Below, one piece after another: positions 31,336 to 40,140 of a stretch of 64,000 nucleotides of DNA; position 1 is the stretch's first letter; every line of letters begins with the position of its first letter. Under the pieces are notes generated by a model. It saw only the letters and a list, made by a program, of their open reading frames with translations. It was not told where the DNA came from and did no database searches. The DNA comes from CAVTAV01 sp963732795 (GTDB lineage Bacteria > Pseudomonadota > Alphaproteobacteria > CAVTAV01), in NCBI GenBank assembly GCA_963732795.1, contig CAVTAV010000002.1, positions 558,001 to 622,000 on the forward strand, in the 5' to 3' direction. The translations under genes were made by a program, and so were the position numbers.

Positions 31336-31701
31336 TCAGGGCAGCGGGCCGGGCGGCATCTCGTTCCGGCCGTCATAGCGCCGCACCTCAAGGGTAAAGA
31401 CGTCGATTCCCTCGATGCAGCGGGCATTCACCGAAACACGCTCGGCTGGATAGCCGGTCCGTAGCATCGCTGTCCCGCAGGTCGGGCAGAAGTGATGGCC
31501 GCGGGCGGCATCGCGCCAGAGATACGCCGTCATCGCCCGCCTCTCGGTGACGAGCTTCACCGCCTTGTTCGGCACCTTCCAGTGGAGAAAGCCGGACCGC
31601 CGACAGGTCGAGCAATTGCATTCGAGGAGTCCGGTCAGCTCGGCGTCCACTTCCAGGCGGATCGAGCCGCAATGGCATGACAGGCTGTAGGGCCGCTCCA
31701 T
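31336..31701 (-). CDS. GFA / CENP-V family zinc protein
   Basis: A 121-aa protein of the glutathione-dependent formaldehyde-activating-like fold. Two zinc sites are visible: CHCG near residue 9 with CNCSTCRRSG, and CPTCGTAMLR. The N-terminus MERPYSLSCHCGSIRLEV is typical. An AGGAGG site precedes two adjacent ATGs; the second (31701) has the better spacing. Most members have no proven activity, so naming it a formaldehyde-handling enzyme would go too far. Intact. Confidence 0.88.
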   Translation of the reverse strand: MERPYSLSCHCGSIRLEVDAELTGLLECNCSTCRRSGFLHWKVPNKAVKLVTERRAMTAYLWRDAARGHHFCPTCGTAMLRTGYPAERVSVNARCIEGIDVFTLEVRRYDGRNEMPPGPLP

Positions 31702-31813
31702 CATCCACCTCCTATCGGCCACAGGCCGCGATTGGACAATGCGAAACCATAGACTACAATCGCGGCAATATCTCGCCTTACCGCAGCATCACATAACGAG
31801 GGGGAGCACCGTC

Positions 31814-32648
31814 ATGGACCGTTCGACGTCCGGAGTTCTCCAATTTGATCGCCACACCGAAGACCCGCCGGGACGCGCTGGTCACCGCCGGCAAAGCCAC
31901 CGCCGGGGCCGTGCTCGTTTCCGCCCTCGGCACCCGCTTCGCCTGGGCCGATGCCTCGGGCGATGTCGATATCGGCACGCGCTGCCTGACCGGGCTCTAT
32001 TCAGGCGGCGAAGGCATCCATTTCGATACGGATTACTACCGCGAGCACCACATGGCCACGGTGATGAAGTTCTACGGCAAGTCCATCAAGCGCTTCGAAG
32101 CGCGCAAGGCGGTCGCGGGCGGCGGCGGCGTTGGCCAGTCGACCTTTGCGGGCGTCGTCAACATATGGGTCGCCGACGAGAAGGCATTCGAGGAAGCCGG
32201 CAAGATGCACGGCCAGGAGCTCGGCAACGACGTCAAGAACTTCACCAACGGCATGCTGACCATGCAGAACGACGTCGTCTATGGCGAGGCCGGGCTCGGC
32301 GCGAGCGCCATGAAAGTCGGCGACCGCTGCATGACCATCCTCTATCCCCATAGCGAGGGCGATCACTTCAACTACGACTATTACCGCGACCACCATCTGA
32401 CCGCGATCATGAAGCTCTACGGCCCCAAGGCGATCAGCCGGTTCGAGCTGAACAAGGGCCTGTCATCGCAAGACGGCTCGGGCCCGGCCCCCTACAACGC
32501 GACGGTCAACATCTACATCGCGGATCAGGCTGCTTTCGATGCCGCCGGTAAAACCCAGGGCTCGAAGCTTCCGCCCGACGTGAAGAATTTCTCACCCGTC
32601 AATCCCGTAGCCTTCCCGACCGAAGTCTTTGCCGTCGCGGAGAATTAA
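31814..32648 (+). CDS. Tat-exported protein with two EthD-like domains (one frameshift)
   Basis: The ATG at 31814 has a GGGGGAG site and starts MDRSTSGVLQ. One extra T in CAATTT (about 31842-31844) puts the rest out of frame; removing it gives LIATPKTRRDALVTAG, a twin-arginine signal with a hydrophobic stretch. The mature protein has two tandem dimeric alpha/beta-barrel (EthD-type) repeats, each beginning with a strand and a YYRxHH motif: DTDYYREHHMATVMKFYG and NYDYYRDHHLTAIMKLYG. EthD-like domains occur in ether and polyketide-type degradation and often bind hydrophobic ligands, but this protein has no assigned reaction. The next gene encodes a close, signal-less paralogue 29 bp downstream. 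Confidence 0.82.
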
Positions 32649-32677
32649 TCCGGCCATCAAGGGAGTTGTTAATCGCG

Positions 32678-33346
32678 ATGAATTGCATCACCGTGCTCTA
32701 TCCGGCGGGCCCCGACATCCGGTTCGATGCCGACTATTACCGCGACAGTCACCTGATGACGATCATGAACCTTTACGGCGCGTCCATCAAAAGGTTCGAA
32801 TTGCGCAAGGTCCTGCCGGCGCCGGACGGGTCGGCGCCCGCATTCAATGCGGCGGTCAATATCTGGATCGCCGACGAGAAGGCCTTCGGGGAAGCCGGGC
32901 AGAAGCATGGCGAGACGCTGGTGAAGGACGTGCCGAATTTCACCAACGCCATGCCGACAATCCAGAACGACGTCGTGTACGGCGAGGCCGGCAAGGACCT
33001 CAATGCCATGAAGGTCGGCGGCACCTGCCTGACGATCCTCTATCCCTACCAGGACGGCGACACCTTCAATCACGACTACTACCGCGACAGCCACCTGCCG
33101 ATGATCATGAAGCTCTGCGGCACGGAGGCGATCAGCCGGTTCGAGCTTCGCAAGGGGCTTTCCGGCCAGGACGGCTCCAGCGCGCCGCTCTATACCGCGA
33201 CGATCAATATCTATATCGGCGACCAGACGGCGTTCGACGAAGCGGGAAAGCAGCACAACCAGACGATGATCGACGACGTGCCCAACTTCTCCCAGGTGCA
33301 GCCGCTCATCGTCCCCACCGAAGTCTACGGCGCCGCCGGGAACTAG
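32678..33346 (+). CDS. Cytoplasmic protein with two EthD-like domains
   Basis: 222 aa, starting at ATG 32678 after a GGGAG site. It has the same double-domain layout as the preceding protein (DADYYRDSHLMTIMNLYG and NHDYYRDSHLPMIMKLCG, each followed by ISRFELRKG-like and NIWIADEKAF/NIYIGDQTAF strands) but no signal peptide. The pair therefore has four EthD domains in two proteins, one exported and one not. Intact. The second domain is closer to its counterpart in the neighbour than to the first domain of the same protein, so the doubling preceded the gene duplication. Function unknown. Confidence 0.85.
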   Translation: MNCITVLYPAGPDIRFDADYYRDSHLMTIMNLYGASIKRFELRKVLPAPDGSAPAFNAAVNIWIADEKAFGEAGQKHGETLVKDVPNFTNAMPTIQNDVVYGEAGKDLNAMKVGGTCLTILYPYQDGDTFNHDYYRDSHLPMIMKLCGTEAISRFELRKGLSGQDGSSAPLYTATINIYIGDQTAFDEAGKQHNQTMIDDVPNFSQVQPLIVPTEVYGAAGN

Positions 33347-33415
33347 CTCTTTACCTGAATACTTGCGGCCCCGGCGACACCGAGGCCGCAAGCGGCTACG
33401 CAAGCGTACGGGGAA

Positions 33416-34124
33416 TTAGCCTTCGGGCAGCGCGTCCCGAAGCTTCATGGCGCCCGGGTTCTTGATGTCGCCGGACATCAGCTTCGTTTCGGTGACCGGC
33501 TCGCCGTAATAGGCGCGATCCTGTTTCGAGTTCCCGATGGATATCGGTAAGGCTCAAGGTCGCGCCGGCATAGGCGCCCTTCTGGTCGGACCAGAGGATG
33601 ACGTCGGGCTGACCCGGCGTGGCGCGGCCGGCGGCCGAATATTTGATGATCGAGATGCCCGCCTCGGCATTGAGCGCGAACTTGTCATCGCCCTTGAAGC
33701 GATTGATCGCCTTGTCGCTCATCAGAAGCATGGCGATCGAGCCCGCCGAGACGCCGGCCTGGGCGCCGAAGCTGAGGCCGCCGGTGTCATAGAAGACGGG
33801 CGTCGTCCAGTTGCTGCCGCGGTGGTGGACAAGCATCACGCCTTCGCCGCCCTGGGCGCCGACGATCAGGCCGCCCTTGGCGTATTTCGGCATGATGAAG
33901 ATGCCTTTGGCCTTCTGCATCATCTGCACGAGGTTCGGGTCCTTCTTCATCTCGTTGGCAACATCGGTGGCCTTGTTGACCAGATTCTGCGCGTCCATCT
34001 CCTTCGCCGCCTGATGGCGGCGAGTTCTTCGGCGTGTATTTGTCGGCCGAAAAGCGCGGGGCCGATCAGCAAGCAGGCCGGTTATGACCAACGGACTAGC
34101 TACGAGCATCAGGGCTTTTCGCAT
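33416..34124 (-). CDS. SYLF/Ysc84-domain lipid-binding protein (at least two frameshifts)
   Basis: Exported SYLF-domain protein, about 235 aa. The start at 34124 has an AGGAGA site and MRKALMLVASPLVITG as signal peptide. The SYLF domain is clear: DPNLVQMMQKAKGIFIMPKY, GGLIVGAQGGEGVMLVH, WTTPVFYDTGGLSFGAQAG and AEAGISIIKYSAAG. The frame breaks around 34040-34060 and near 33530. Beyond the second break, the frame reading YYGEPVTETKLMSGDIKNPG and ending LRDALPEG matches the expected C-terminus. SYLF proteins bind phosphoinositides in eukaryotes; the bacterial role is unknown. Confidence 0.82.
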
Positions 34125-34338
34125 GGTTCGTTCTCCTTCCTTTCCAAAGCACGCTTGCCCCAGAACAACGCCTACCGGGATGAACAGTTCCGGGCTTGTC
34201 TTTTTCGTTGGCGAAGCGAAAGTCGGGATATTCACACCAAATCGACTTGCGGCGGTCGCCGCGCCCCTGAAGAGTCGAACCATCACGACGACACGCTATC
34301 GACTGCGGGCCCGCACGCATGGAAAAGGGGGATAAGAC

Positions 34339-35346
34339 ATGAGACTGATCGGCACCGAAGAAGCCTGCTCCGTTCCCGAAGTGGCGGCGGGCTTGAGAAA
34401 TGTTGCGCGCACGGGCTGGCACAATCTCGACCTCAAGCTCGTCAACCGGATCTATAACGGTCCGGCCGATAATCCCGACCCGCTGCTGCCGCAGCTTCTG
34501 GACATCGATGCCGGCCGCCTGAAGGTCATGGACGAGAATGGGGTCGACATGCACCTCCTCTCCCTCACCGCACCGGGCGTCCAGATGTTCGACGCCGACA
34601 CCGCCAACGCGCTGGTGCGCGACGCCAACGACATCATGGCAGAGACCTGCCGCAAGCATCCCAAGCGGTTCTCCATGCTGGCCAGCTTCGCGCCGCAGGA
34701 CCCGAAGCGCGCGGTCAAGGAGATGGAGCGCGCGGTCAAGGAGCTGAACTGCAACGGCTTCATGGTCAACTCCCACACCAACAACGAATATCTCGACCAG
34801 AAGAAATACTGGCCGATCCTGGAAGCGGCCGAGGCCCTGGACCGGGCGATCTATATCCATCCGCGGGCGCCGTCCGAAGGCATGATGGCGCCGTTCGACG
34901 ACTACAACATCGAAACAGCGGTCTGGGGCTACGGCATGGAGGTCGGCACCCACGCGGTGCGGCTGATGCTCGGCGGCGTGTTCGACCACTTCCCCAAGCT
35001 CAAGATCGTCATCGGCCATATGGGCGAGGCCGTGCCGTTCTGGCTATGGCGGCTCGATTTCATGGGGGCACCGGGAAGCTGGGCCAACCGGCCGAACAAG
35101 CGGCTGCCGAGCGAGTATTTCCACGACAATTTCGCGATCACCACGAGCGGCGTCGAGGACACGCTGGCGCTCCAGTATTGCATCGACAAGATCGGCGCGG
35201 ATCACATCATGTGGGCGATCGACTATCCGTATCAGCCGACCGCGCCGGCAGCCGATTGGATCCGCAATGCGAAGATCGACCCGGCCCACAAGGAGCTGAT
35301 CGCCCACGGCAATGCCGAGCGGATCTTCCATATTCCCCCGGCATGA
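34339..35346 (+). CDS. Amidohydrolase-superfamily decarboxylase-like enzyme (LigW/ACMSD group)
   Basis: 335-aa TIM-barrel metalloenzyme. The N-terminal metal motif is ExA-like (IGTEEAC, residues 4-10) instead of HxH, as in gamma-resorcylate, 2,3-dihydroxybenzoate and 5-carboxyvanillate decarboxylases. Further ligands are H174 (YIHPRAPS), H227 (VIGHMGEAVP) and D295 (WAIDYPYQ). This family performs non-oxidative aromatic decarboxylation; hydrolytic relatives also exist, so the substrate stays open. Intact, 9 bp before the ATG is a GGGGG run. The region upstream is divergent from the SYLF gene. It may belong with the EthD and Rieske enzymes in aromatic or terpenoid breakdown, but this is only suggested by company. 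Confidence 0.85.
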   Translation: MRLIGTEEACSVPEVAAGLRNVARTGWHNLDLKLVNRIYNGPADNPDPLLPQLLDIDAGRLKVMDENGVDMHLLSLTAPGVQMFDADTANALVRDANDIMAETCRKHPKRFSMLASFAPQDPKRAVKEMERAVKELNCNGFMVNSHTNNEYLDQKKYWPILEAAEALDRAIYIHPRAPSEGMMAPFDDYNIETAVWGYGMEVGTHAVRLMLGGVFDHFPKLKIVIGHMGEAVPFWLWRLDFMGAPGSWANRPNKRLPSEYFHDNFAITTSGVEDTLALQYCIDKIGADHIMWAIDYPYQPTAPAADWIRNAKIDPAHKELIAHGNAERIFHIPPA

Positions 35347-35404
35347 CGGCGGATTGCCTGCGGATTTTCGAATTGGCTTGACGCGTTAGCATTATTGAAA
35401 TGGA

Positions 35405-35424
35405 CTAGTGAACAGATTCACTAG
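35405..35424. promoter_or_regulatory. Perfect 8-bp inverted repeat upstream of the histidine kinase gene
   Basis: CTAGTGAA-CAGA-TTCACTAG, perfect arms with a 4-nt spacer, centred about 60 bp before the kinase ATG and 68 bp after the amidohydrolase stop. The symmetry fits a dimeric regulator site; there is no T tract, so a terminator is less likely. Confidence 0.5.
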
Positions 35425-35474
35425 CCGGATTCAATGTATGGAGTCGCGTTCGATGGCCCGCGCGTCGGAAAGTC

Positions 35475-36710
35475 ATGCCCACTCGGCCATGTCCGGCCGA
35501 GTCCGGCTGGTATGTGGAAGCAATGGAAGGACTTGTCGGGGTCGTCCAAGAGCTTTCGCATGCCCGCAGCCTCGACAAGATAACCGAGATCACGCGTCAC
35601 GCCGCCCGCCGGCTCACCGGGGCGGACGGCGCGACCTTCGTGCTGCGCGACGGCGACCAGTGCTTTTACGCCGATGAGGACGCGATAAGCCCGCTCTGGA
35701 AGGGCCGGCGCTTTCCGATGGATATCTGCATCAGCGGCTGGGTCATGCTGAACGCGGAGCCGGCGGTGATCGAGGATATCTATGTCGATCCGCGCATTCC
35801 GGCCGACGCCTATCGCCCGACCTTCGTGAAGAGCCTTGCCATGGTGCCGATCCGCCGCGGCGCGCCGATCGGAGCGATCGGCACCTACTGGGCGGTCAAG
35901 CGGATGCCCACACCGGAGGAAGTCTCGATACTGCAGGCGTTGGCGGATACCACCTCGGTTTCGATCGAGAACGTCACCCTGTTTGACGAGCTTCAGCGCA
36001 ACGTCAAAGCGCTCGAGGAGTCGAATTACGAACTGAGCCGGTTCGCCTGGGTCGCGTCCCACGATCTTCAGGAGCCGCTTCGAACCATCCATACCCAGCT
36101 CGAACTCCTTCAGGCCAAGAATCTCGGCCCGCTGGACGAAGCCGCGCACAACCGGCTCCGTCTCGTGAAGGACGGTACGAGCCGTCTGCGCCACCTGATC
36201 CAAAGCCTCCTCGTCCATGCACGCGCCGAGCGGATGGAAGCCACGGGGCCGGTGGACATGGCCGAGATCGCCAAGGGCGTCGTGGCTGATCTCGGCACCC
36301 AGATCGAGGAAACCGGCGCCGAGATCGTGATTGGCGACCTGCCGACCGTCATCGGCGATCCGGTCCTGCTTGGCCGCGTGCTGCAAAATCTGATCTCGAA
36401 TGCGATCAAGTTTCAGGCGCCGGGCTCCAGACCGTCGGTGAAGATCGACAGCAAGAGATCAGGCGACGAATGGGTGATCTCCGTCACCGACAACGGCATC
36501 GGCATCGAACCCGAATTCCAGGAGAAGATCTTCGGGCACTTCCAGCGGCTCCATTCACAGGAGAAATATCCTGGCGCAGGTCTCGGGCTGGCGGTCTCCA
36601 AGAAAGCGTTAGCGCGCCATGGCGGGCGGCTCTGGGTCGACTCGACGCCAAACCGCAGCAGCACGTTCTATTTCTCCCTGCCGACAGCCTCGCACGGGGC
36701 CGAGGGTTAG
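35475..36710 (+). CDS. GAF-domain sensor histidine kinase
   Basis: Cytoplasmic sensor kinase, 411 aa, no membrane segment. The GAF domain spans about residues 25-170 (SLDKITEITRHAARRLTGAD, GAPIGAIGTYWAVKR). HisKA has the phosphorylated His196 in ASHDLQEPLRTI. HATPase_c has N (NLISNAIKF), G1 (DNGIGI) and G2 (GAGLGLA) boxes. The layout resembles phytochrome-like kinases without the PAS/PHY parts; no chromophore Cys was identified. ATG 35523 (MEGLVGVVQEL) is an alternative start. The receiver gene follows after 3 bp, so kinase and receiver form a co-transcribed pair. Confidence 0.9.
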   Translation: MPTRPCPAESGWYVEAMEGLVGVVQELSHARSLDKITEITRHAARRLTGADGATFVLRDGDQCFYADEDAISPLWKGRRFPMDICISGWVMLNAEPAVIEDIYVDPRIPADAYRPTFVKSLAMVPIRRGAPIGAIGTYWAVKRMPTPEEVSILQALADTTSVSIENVTLFDELQRNVKALEESNYELSRFAWVASHDLQEPLRTIHTQLELLQAKNLGPLDEAAHNRLRLVKDGTSRLRHLIQSLLVHARAERMEATGPVDMAEIAKGVVADLGTQIEETGAEIVIGDLPTVIGDPVLLGRVLQNLISNAIKFQAPGSRPSVKIDSKRSGDEWVISVTDNGIGIEPEFQEKIFGHFQRLHSQEKYPGAGLGLAVSKKALARHGGRLWVDSTPNRSSTFYFSLPTASHGAEG

Positions 36711-36713
36711 CGA

Positions 36714-37139
36714 ATGCCGCCTCCCATGAACCTGCTTCTGGTCGAAGACAACACCGCGGACGCGGAGCTCCTGACCGACATGATCGACGAGAAGCCGGGC
36801 GCCCCGGTCGTGCACCGCGTTCAGGACGGCGGCGAAGCGCTCGATTTCGTGTTCCGGCGGAGCAGCTTCCAGGACGCCCGGCTGCCGGACGTTATCGTCC
36901 TCGATCTCGGCCTGCCGCGCATCAGCGGTTACGAGGTGCTGGAGCAGATCAAAGGCCATCCTGTCGTCAAGGACATCCCGATCGTCGTGCTGACGACCTC
37001 TTCGAGCAGTCTCGACCGTGCCCAGTGCGGCGATCTCGGCGCGGTGGCCTTCTTCTCGAAACCCGCGGATCTCGACGGCTACCGCAAGCTCATCGACCAC
37101 TGGCTCGATCTCGAGCTGATCACCCTCGCCCGCTGCTGA
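36714..37139 (+). CDS. Stand-alone receiver-domain response regulator (Rcp1-like)
   Basis: 141-aa single receiver domain without output domain. The acidic pocket is LLVEDN (E11, D12), the phosphoacceptor D64 (IVLDLGLPRISG), the Thr switch VVLTTSSS and the conserved Lys116 (FSKPADLDGYRKLI). This subfamily, with the SSSxxDRxxxxxLGAxxFxxKP pattern, usually pairs with phytochrome-like or GAF kinases and signals by protein contact. It begins 3 bp after the kinase gene. The end product of the pathway is not visible here. Confidence 0.92.
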   Translation: MPPPMNLLLVEDNTADAELLTDMIDEKPGAPVVHRVQDGGEALDFVFRRSSFQDARLPDVIVLDLGLPRISGYEVLEQIKGHPVVKDIPIVVLTTSSSSLDRAQCGDLGAVAFFSKPADLDGYRKLIDHWLDLELITLARC

Positions 37140-37155
37140 TTGCTGAAAAAGAAAG

Positions 37156-37186
37156 GGGCGCGTGGCTTGATAGGCCACGCGCCCCA
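37156..37186. terminator. Strong hairpin terminator between receiver gene and TonB receptor gene
   Basis: GGGGCGCGTGGC (37156-37167) pairs perfectly with GCCACGCGCCCC (37175-37186) across a 7-nt loop. On the minus strand it is followed by TTTCTTTTTC, so it is an intrinsic terminator for the TonB receptor. It probably also ends the kinase/receiver transcript on the plus strand, where the T tract is missing. Confidence 0.88.
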
Positions 37187-37203
37187 ATCGATAGATCAAG
37201 CCG

Positions 37204-39709
37204 TCAGAAGCTGCGCTTGATCGTGAGCGCCCACTCGCGCGGCCGGCCGGGCTCGGCGCTCGCCGTGCCGGACAGACCCGAGAGATCGAAGCTCGTCAGG
37301 TAGTAGTACTTGTCGAACAGGTTCGTGACCTCGAACGACGCCTGCCACTTGTTGTCGTCGTCCCGCCAGGTGAGGCGGAAATTGGCGACGGCATAACCTT
37401 TGATCAGGTTGCGCGGCCCGTTGGTCGCATTGCTGTAAAGGCTGCTCTGATAGGCGATGTCGAACCGCGGCGTGAACGAACCCATCGTTTGCACGGGGAT
37501 CCGGTACTGAATGCCGCCGCTCGCCTTCCAGTGCGGCGTGTACGGCGTGATCATGCCGAGCTGCACGCCGCGTCCGGTGACGGGATCGCCTGCCATCGGG
37601 CTGATATAGGTGTAATCGAAGGCGATGTAGCTCAGCGACCCGTCGATCGACAGACCATCCGTCGGCTCGATCGTCGTCTCGACCTCGAAGCCCTTGGTGT
37701 GGGCATTGCCTGCATTCAGCGGCAAGGCGCACGGGCTTCCGTTCGGCGTCGGCGTAAAGGCCGGGCAGCTTAGCGCGGTCAGCTGGATGTCCTTGTACCA
37801 GCCGTAATACACGTCGGCGTTCAACCGCATGCGGCCGTTGAAGATATCGCTCTTCACGCCGAGTTCCGCCGTGCCCAGCTTCTCGGGGCCGAACGGTTGA
37901 ACCTGCGTTGCGAAGAACGGACGCGGGTTGATGCCGCCGCCCTTGAAGCCCGTCGAGTACTGGGCGTAGGTCATGATGTTGTCGGTCCACCGATACTGGA
38001 TATCAGCGCGGTAATCGAACCGATTCTTCGAGTAGGTACCTGTGACGCCATTGAGCGCGCCAAGAAGACCGTGAGGCGTGCCGTCGGGATTCAGACCGAA
38101 CGAAGGTGTAGCTCTTGGCTTCGTCGGTGTAACGCACGCCGCCGATGAGGTCGAGCTTATCGGTCGCGTGCAAGGTCAGGTGTACGAAGCCGGCCTTGCT
38201 GTTGGCCCTGACAGGATCGTCGCCCTGGAACGGCGCCAGACCGGCGATAACGCAGGTCCTGGAACGTCGCATAGACCGATTTCTGCTTCATGTAGATAGC
38301 CGCCGAAAGTGTACTCGATCATGTTTTCCGCGAATTGTCCGTTCAACCGGAGCTCCTGGCTGAACGACCAGAAGGTCAGAGTGATCTGGCCAAGGCTGCC
38401 GGTCAACGGCGAGCCGTCATCATCGTTGGTGAACCGCTCGGCCATACTGGCCGATAGGCTGTGATCGACTGAAGCTGGAGACCGTCGCCGACCAGTCAGG
38501 TGACCCGATATGCCCCAGCCCGACACGCACGCAGCCATGGAAGTTTTACCCGGCCGTTGAGACGAGTAGTCTTCGGCGGGCAGCGATGCGCTGAGCTGGC
38601 TGCGGCGGATCGTAGTAGGACGCGTAGTTACAATATTCTCCGCAGATGAACCGGCTCCCCTGGAATTGGAGTGCCCGGGGAAATCGTCGAGGCATAGACG
38701 ACGATCCGCCCAAACGGCATATTGATTGCCGGATTCGTGTTGTTGGCCTGAACCGCCGGTCAGGTACGGATAGTTGGAAACCGTAAGAACCCGCGACCGC
38801 TGATGATCATCGCGCGTGTAGTCACCGATCAGCGTGAAGTCTAACGGGCCATTGTTGTCCCAGCGCAGCATCCGCGGGCACCCTGGTAGTTGACCTCGCT
38901 CTCCTTATCCAGAACGCAGTTGCTCCTGGACGTCATCAGAGCCGGAATTCCGCTGTTCGGGAAAAGACAGCCGTAGTCGTAGCGCTTGATATAGCCATCC
39001 TGGCTCTTGGAAACGCCCGAGATGCGCGCCCCGAGGGTGATCGTTGATCTTGAAGTCGCGCGCTGCCCCGGAAATCGAGCCGGTTGCGGCGAGCCGTAGG
39101 TCGGCTTCGACATAGCTGTCGCCCTCGCCCGGCTTCTTGGAATAGAGCTTAATCGCACCGCCGATCGAGTTCCGGCCGGCCAGCGTACCTTGCGGACCGC
39201 GCAGGATTTCGACCCGGTCGAGATCTAGAAGATCGAACACCGAGCCGGTCAAGCGTAGCGTAGTAAACGTCGTCGACATAGAGGCCGACGCCGGGCTCGA
39301 GGGCAGGGTTGAAGTCGTATTGACCGACGCCGCGGATCGACGCCGCCATCGAATCGCCGAATGCCGCGCCTTGCGGCTTCATCGTGACGCTCGGCGCCTG
39401 CATGGCGATCTGTGTGATGTTCGTTTGGCTGCGCGCCGCCATCATCTCCGAATTGACCGCTGTAATGGCGAGCGGTGTGTTCTGCAGATTCTCGGTGCGG
39501 AACTGTGCGGTCACCGTGACCGTGGGAAGAATGGACGCTCCTTCCGTGCTGGCGCCGGCCGCGTTGCCCGGCGCGTCATCCTTGGCGATATCGGATGCAA
39601 GTGCCGCCGGTCCGGCAAGCAGGATCGACGCGATCGCGATTCCGCTCGCCTGCCGGAGCAGACTTGCCCTCCTGGTTTGGTCAGACTTCGACTTTAGGGG
39701 TATGTGCAT
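37204..39709 (-). CDS. TonB-dependent receptor 1 (many frameshifts)
   Basis: Outer-membrane active-transport channel of about 830 residues. Signal peptide: residues 1-38 (SIRRASLLRQ-type start, SILLAGPAALAS). Plug domain: TVTVTAQFRTENLQNTPLAI, IRGVGQYDFNPALEPGVGLY and the box LDLDRVEILRGPQGTLAGRN. The barrel ends with VTNLFDKYYYLTSFD and REWALTIKRSF, a typical C-terminal aromatic. In between (about 37990-39280) the frame changes at least six times while receptor-like strands continue. Either the sequence is poor here or the gene is decaying. The plug resembles that of the receptor at 40141-42845, so the two are paralogues. Substrate unknown; siderophores or small organics are possible. Confidence 0.8.
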
Positions 39710-40074
39710 GACCTTCCTCCTTGACTATCTACGTTTGTTTTCGTTGAACGCGCGTGGCCCGTTTCCGAACCAACGACTAAATGCTTGCCGCCGTCAGGTA
39801 CCCGGACTGATCGCGTCTTTCCGATTGAATCCCGCTCTTACGACTTTCACGACGTCAGCCCCAAACGATGCGGCAAGCTATCCCCTGTTATCATAAACTG
39901 CCTGCGTCGTCATCAGGCAGCGGAGAGTATCTGTTGCACAAAAGCCACAATCGGCTTTAGGACGCGGCAGGATGTCGCGCTGTAACATCGGCGGATGTGG
40001 CGAGTTAAGGGGCAAAAAAGCTCGGAAATATCAAGAGCTTTGCGAAACCGGCGGTGTGGGAAAACGATCGTTGC
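39710..40074. other. Intergenic region upstream of TonB receptor 1
   Basis: About 365 bp without a convincing gene. Short reading frames here have no family features. It should hold the promoter of receptor 1 (leftward) and the tail of the receptor 2 transcript. No clear Fur-type palindrome was found by eye. Confidence 0.4.
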
Positions 40075-40109
40075 AAAAAAAGAACGCGTGAACCCGGAGA
40101 TTCACGCGT
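40075..40109 (-). terminator. Intrinsic terminator of TonB receptor 2
   Basis: On the minus strand ACGCGTGAA, an 8-nt loop and TTCACGCGT form a perfect 9-bp stem, then TTCTTTTTTT. It lies about 30 bp after the receptor stop. A textbook rho-independent terminator. Confidence 0.93.
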
Positions 40110-40140
40110 CCTCACACCAGTTACAAATTGTCGTGATCGA

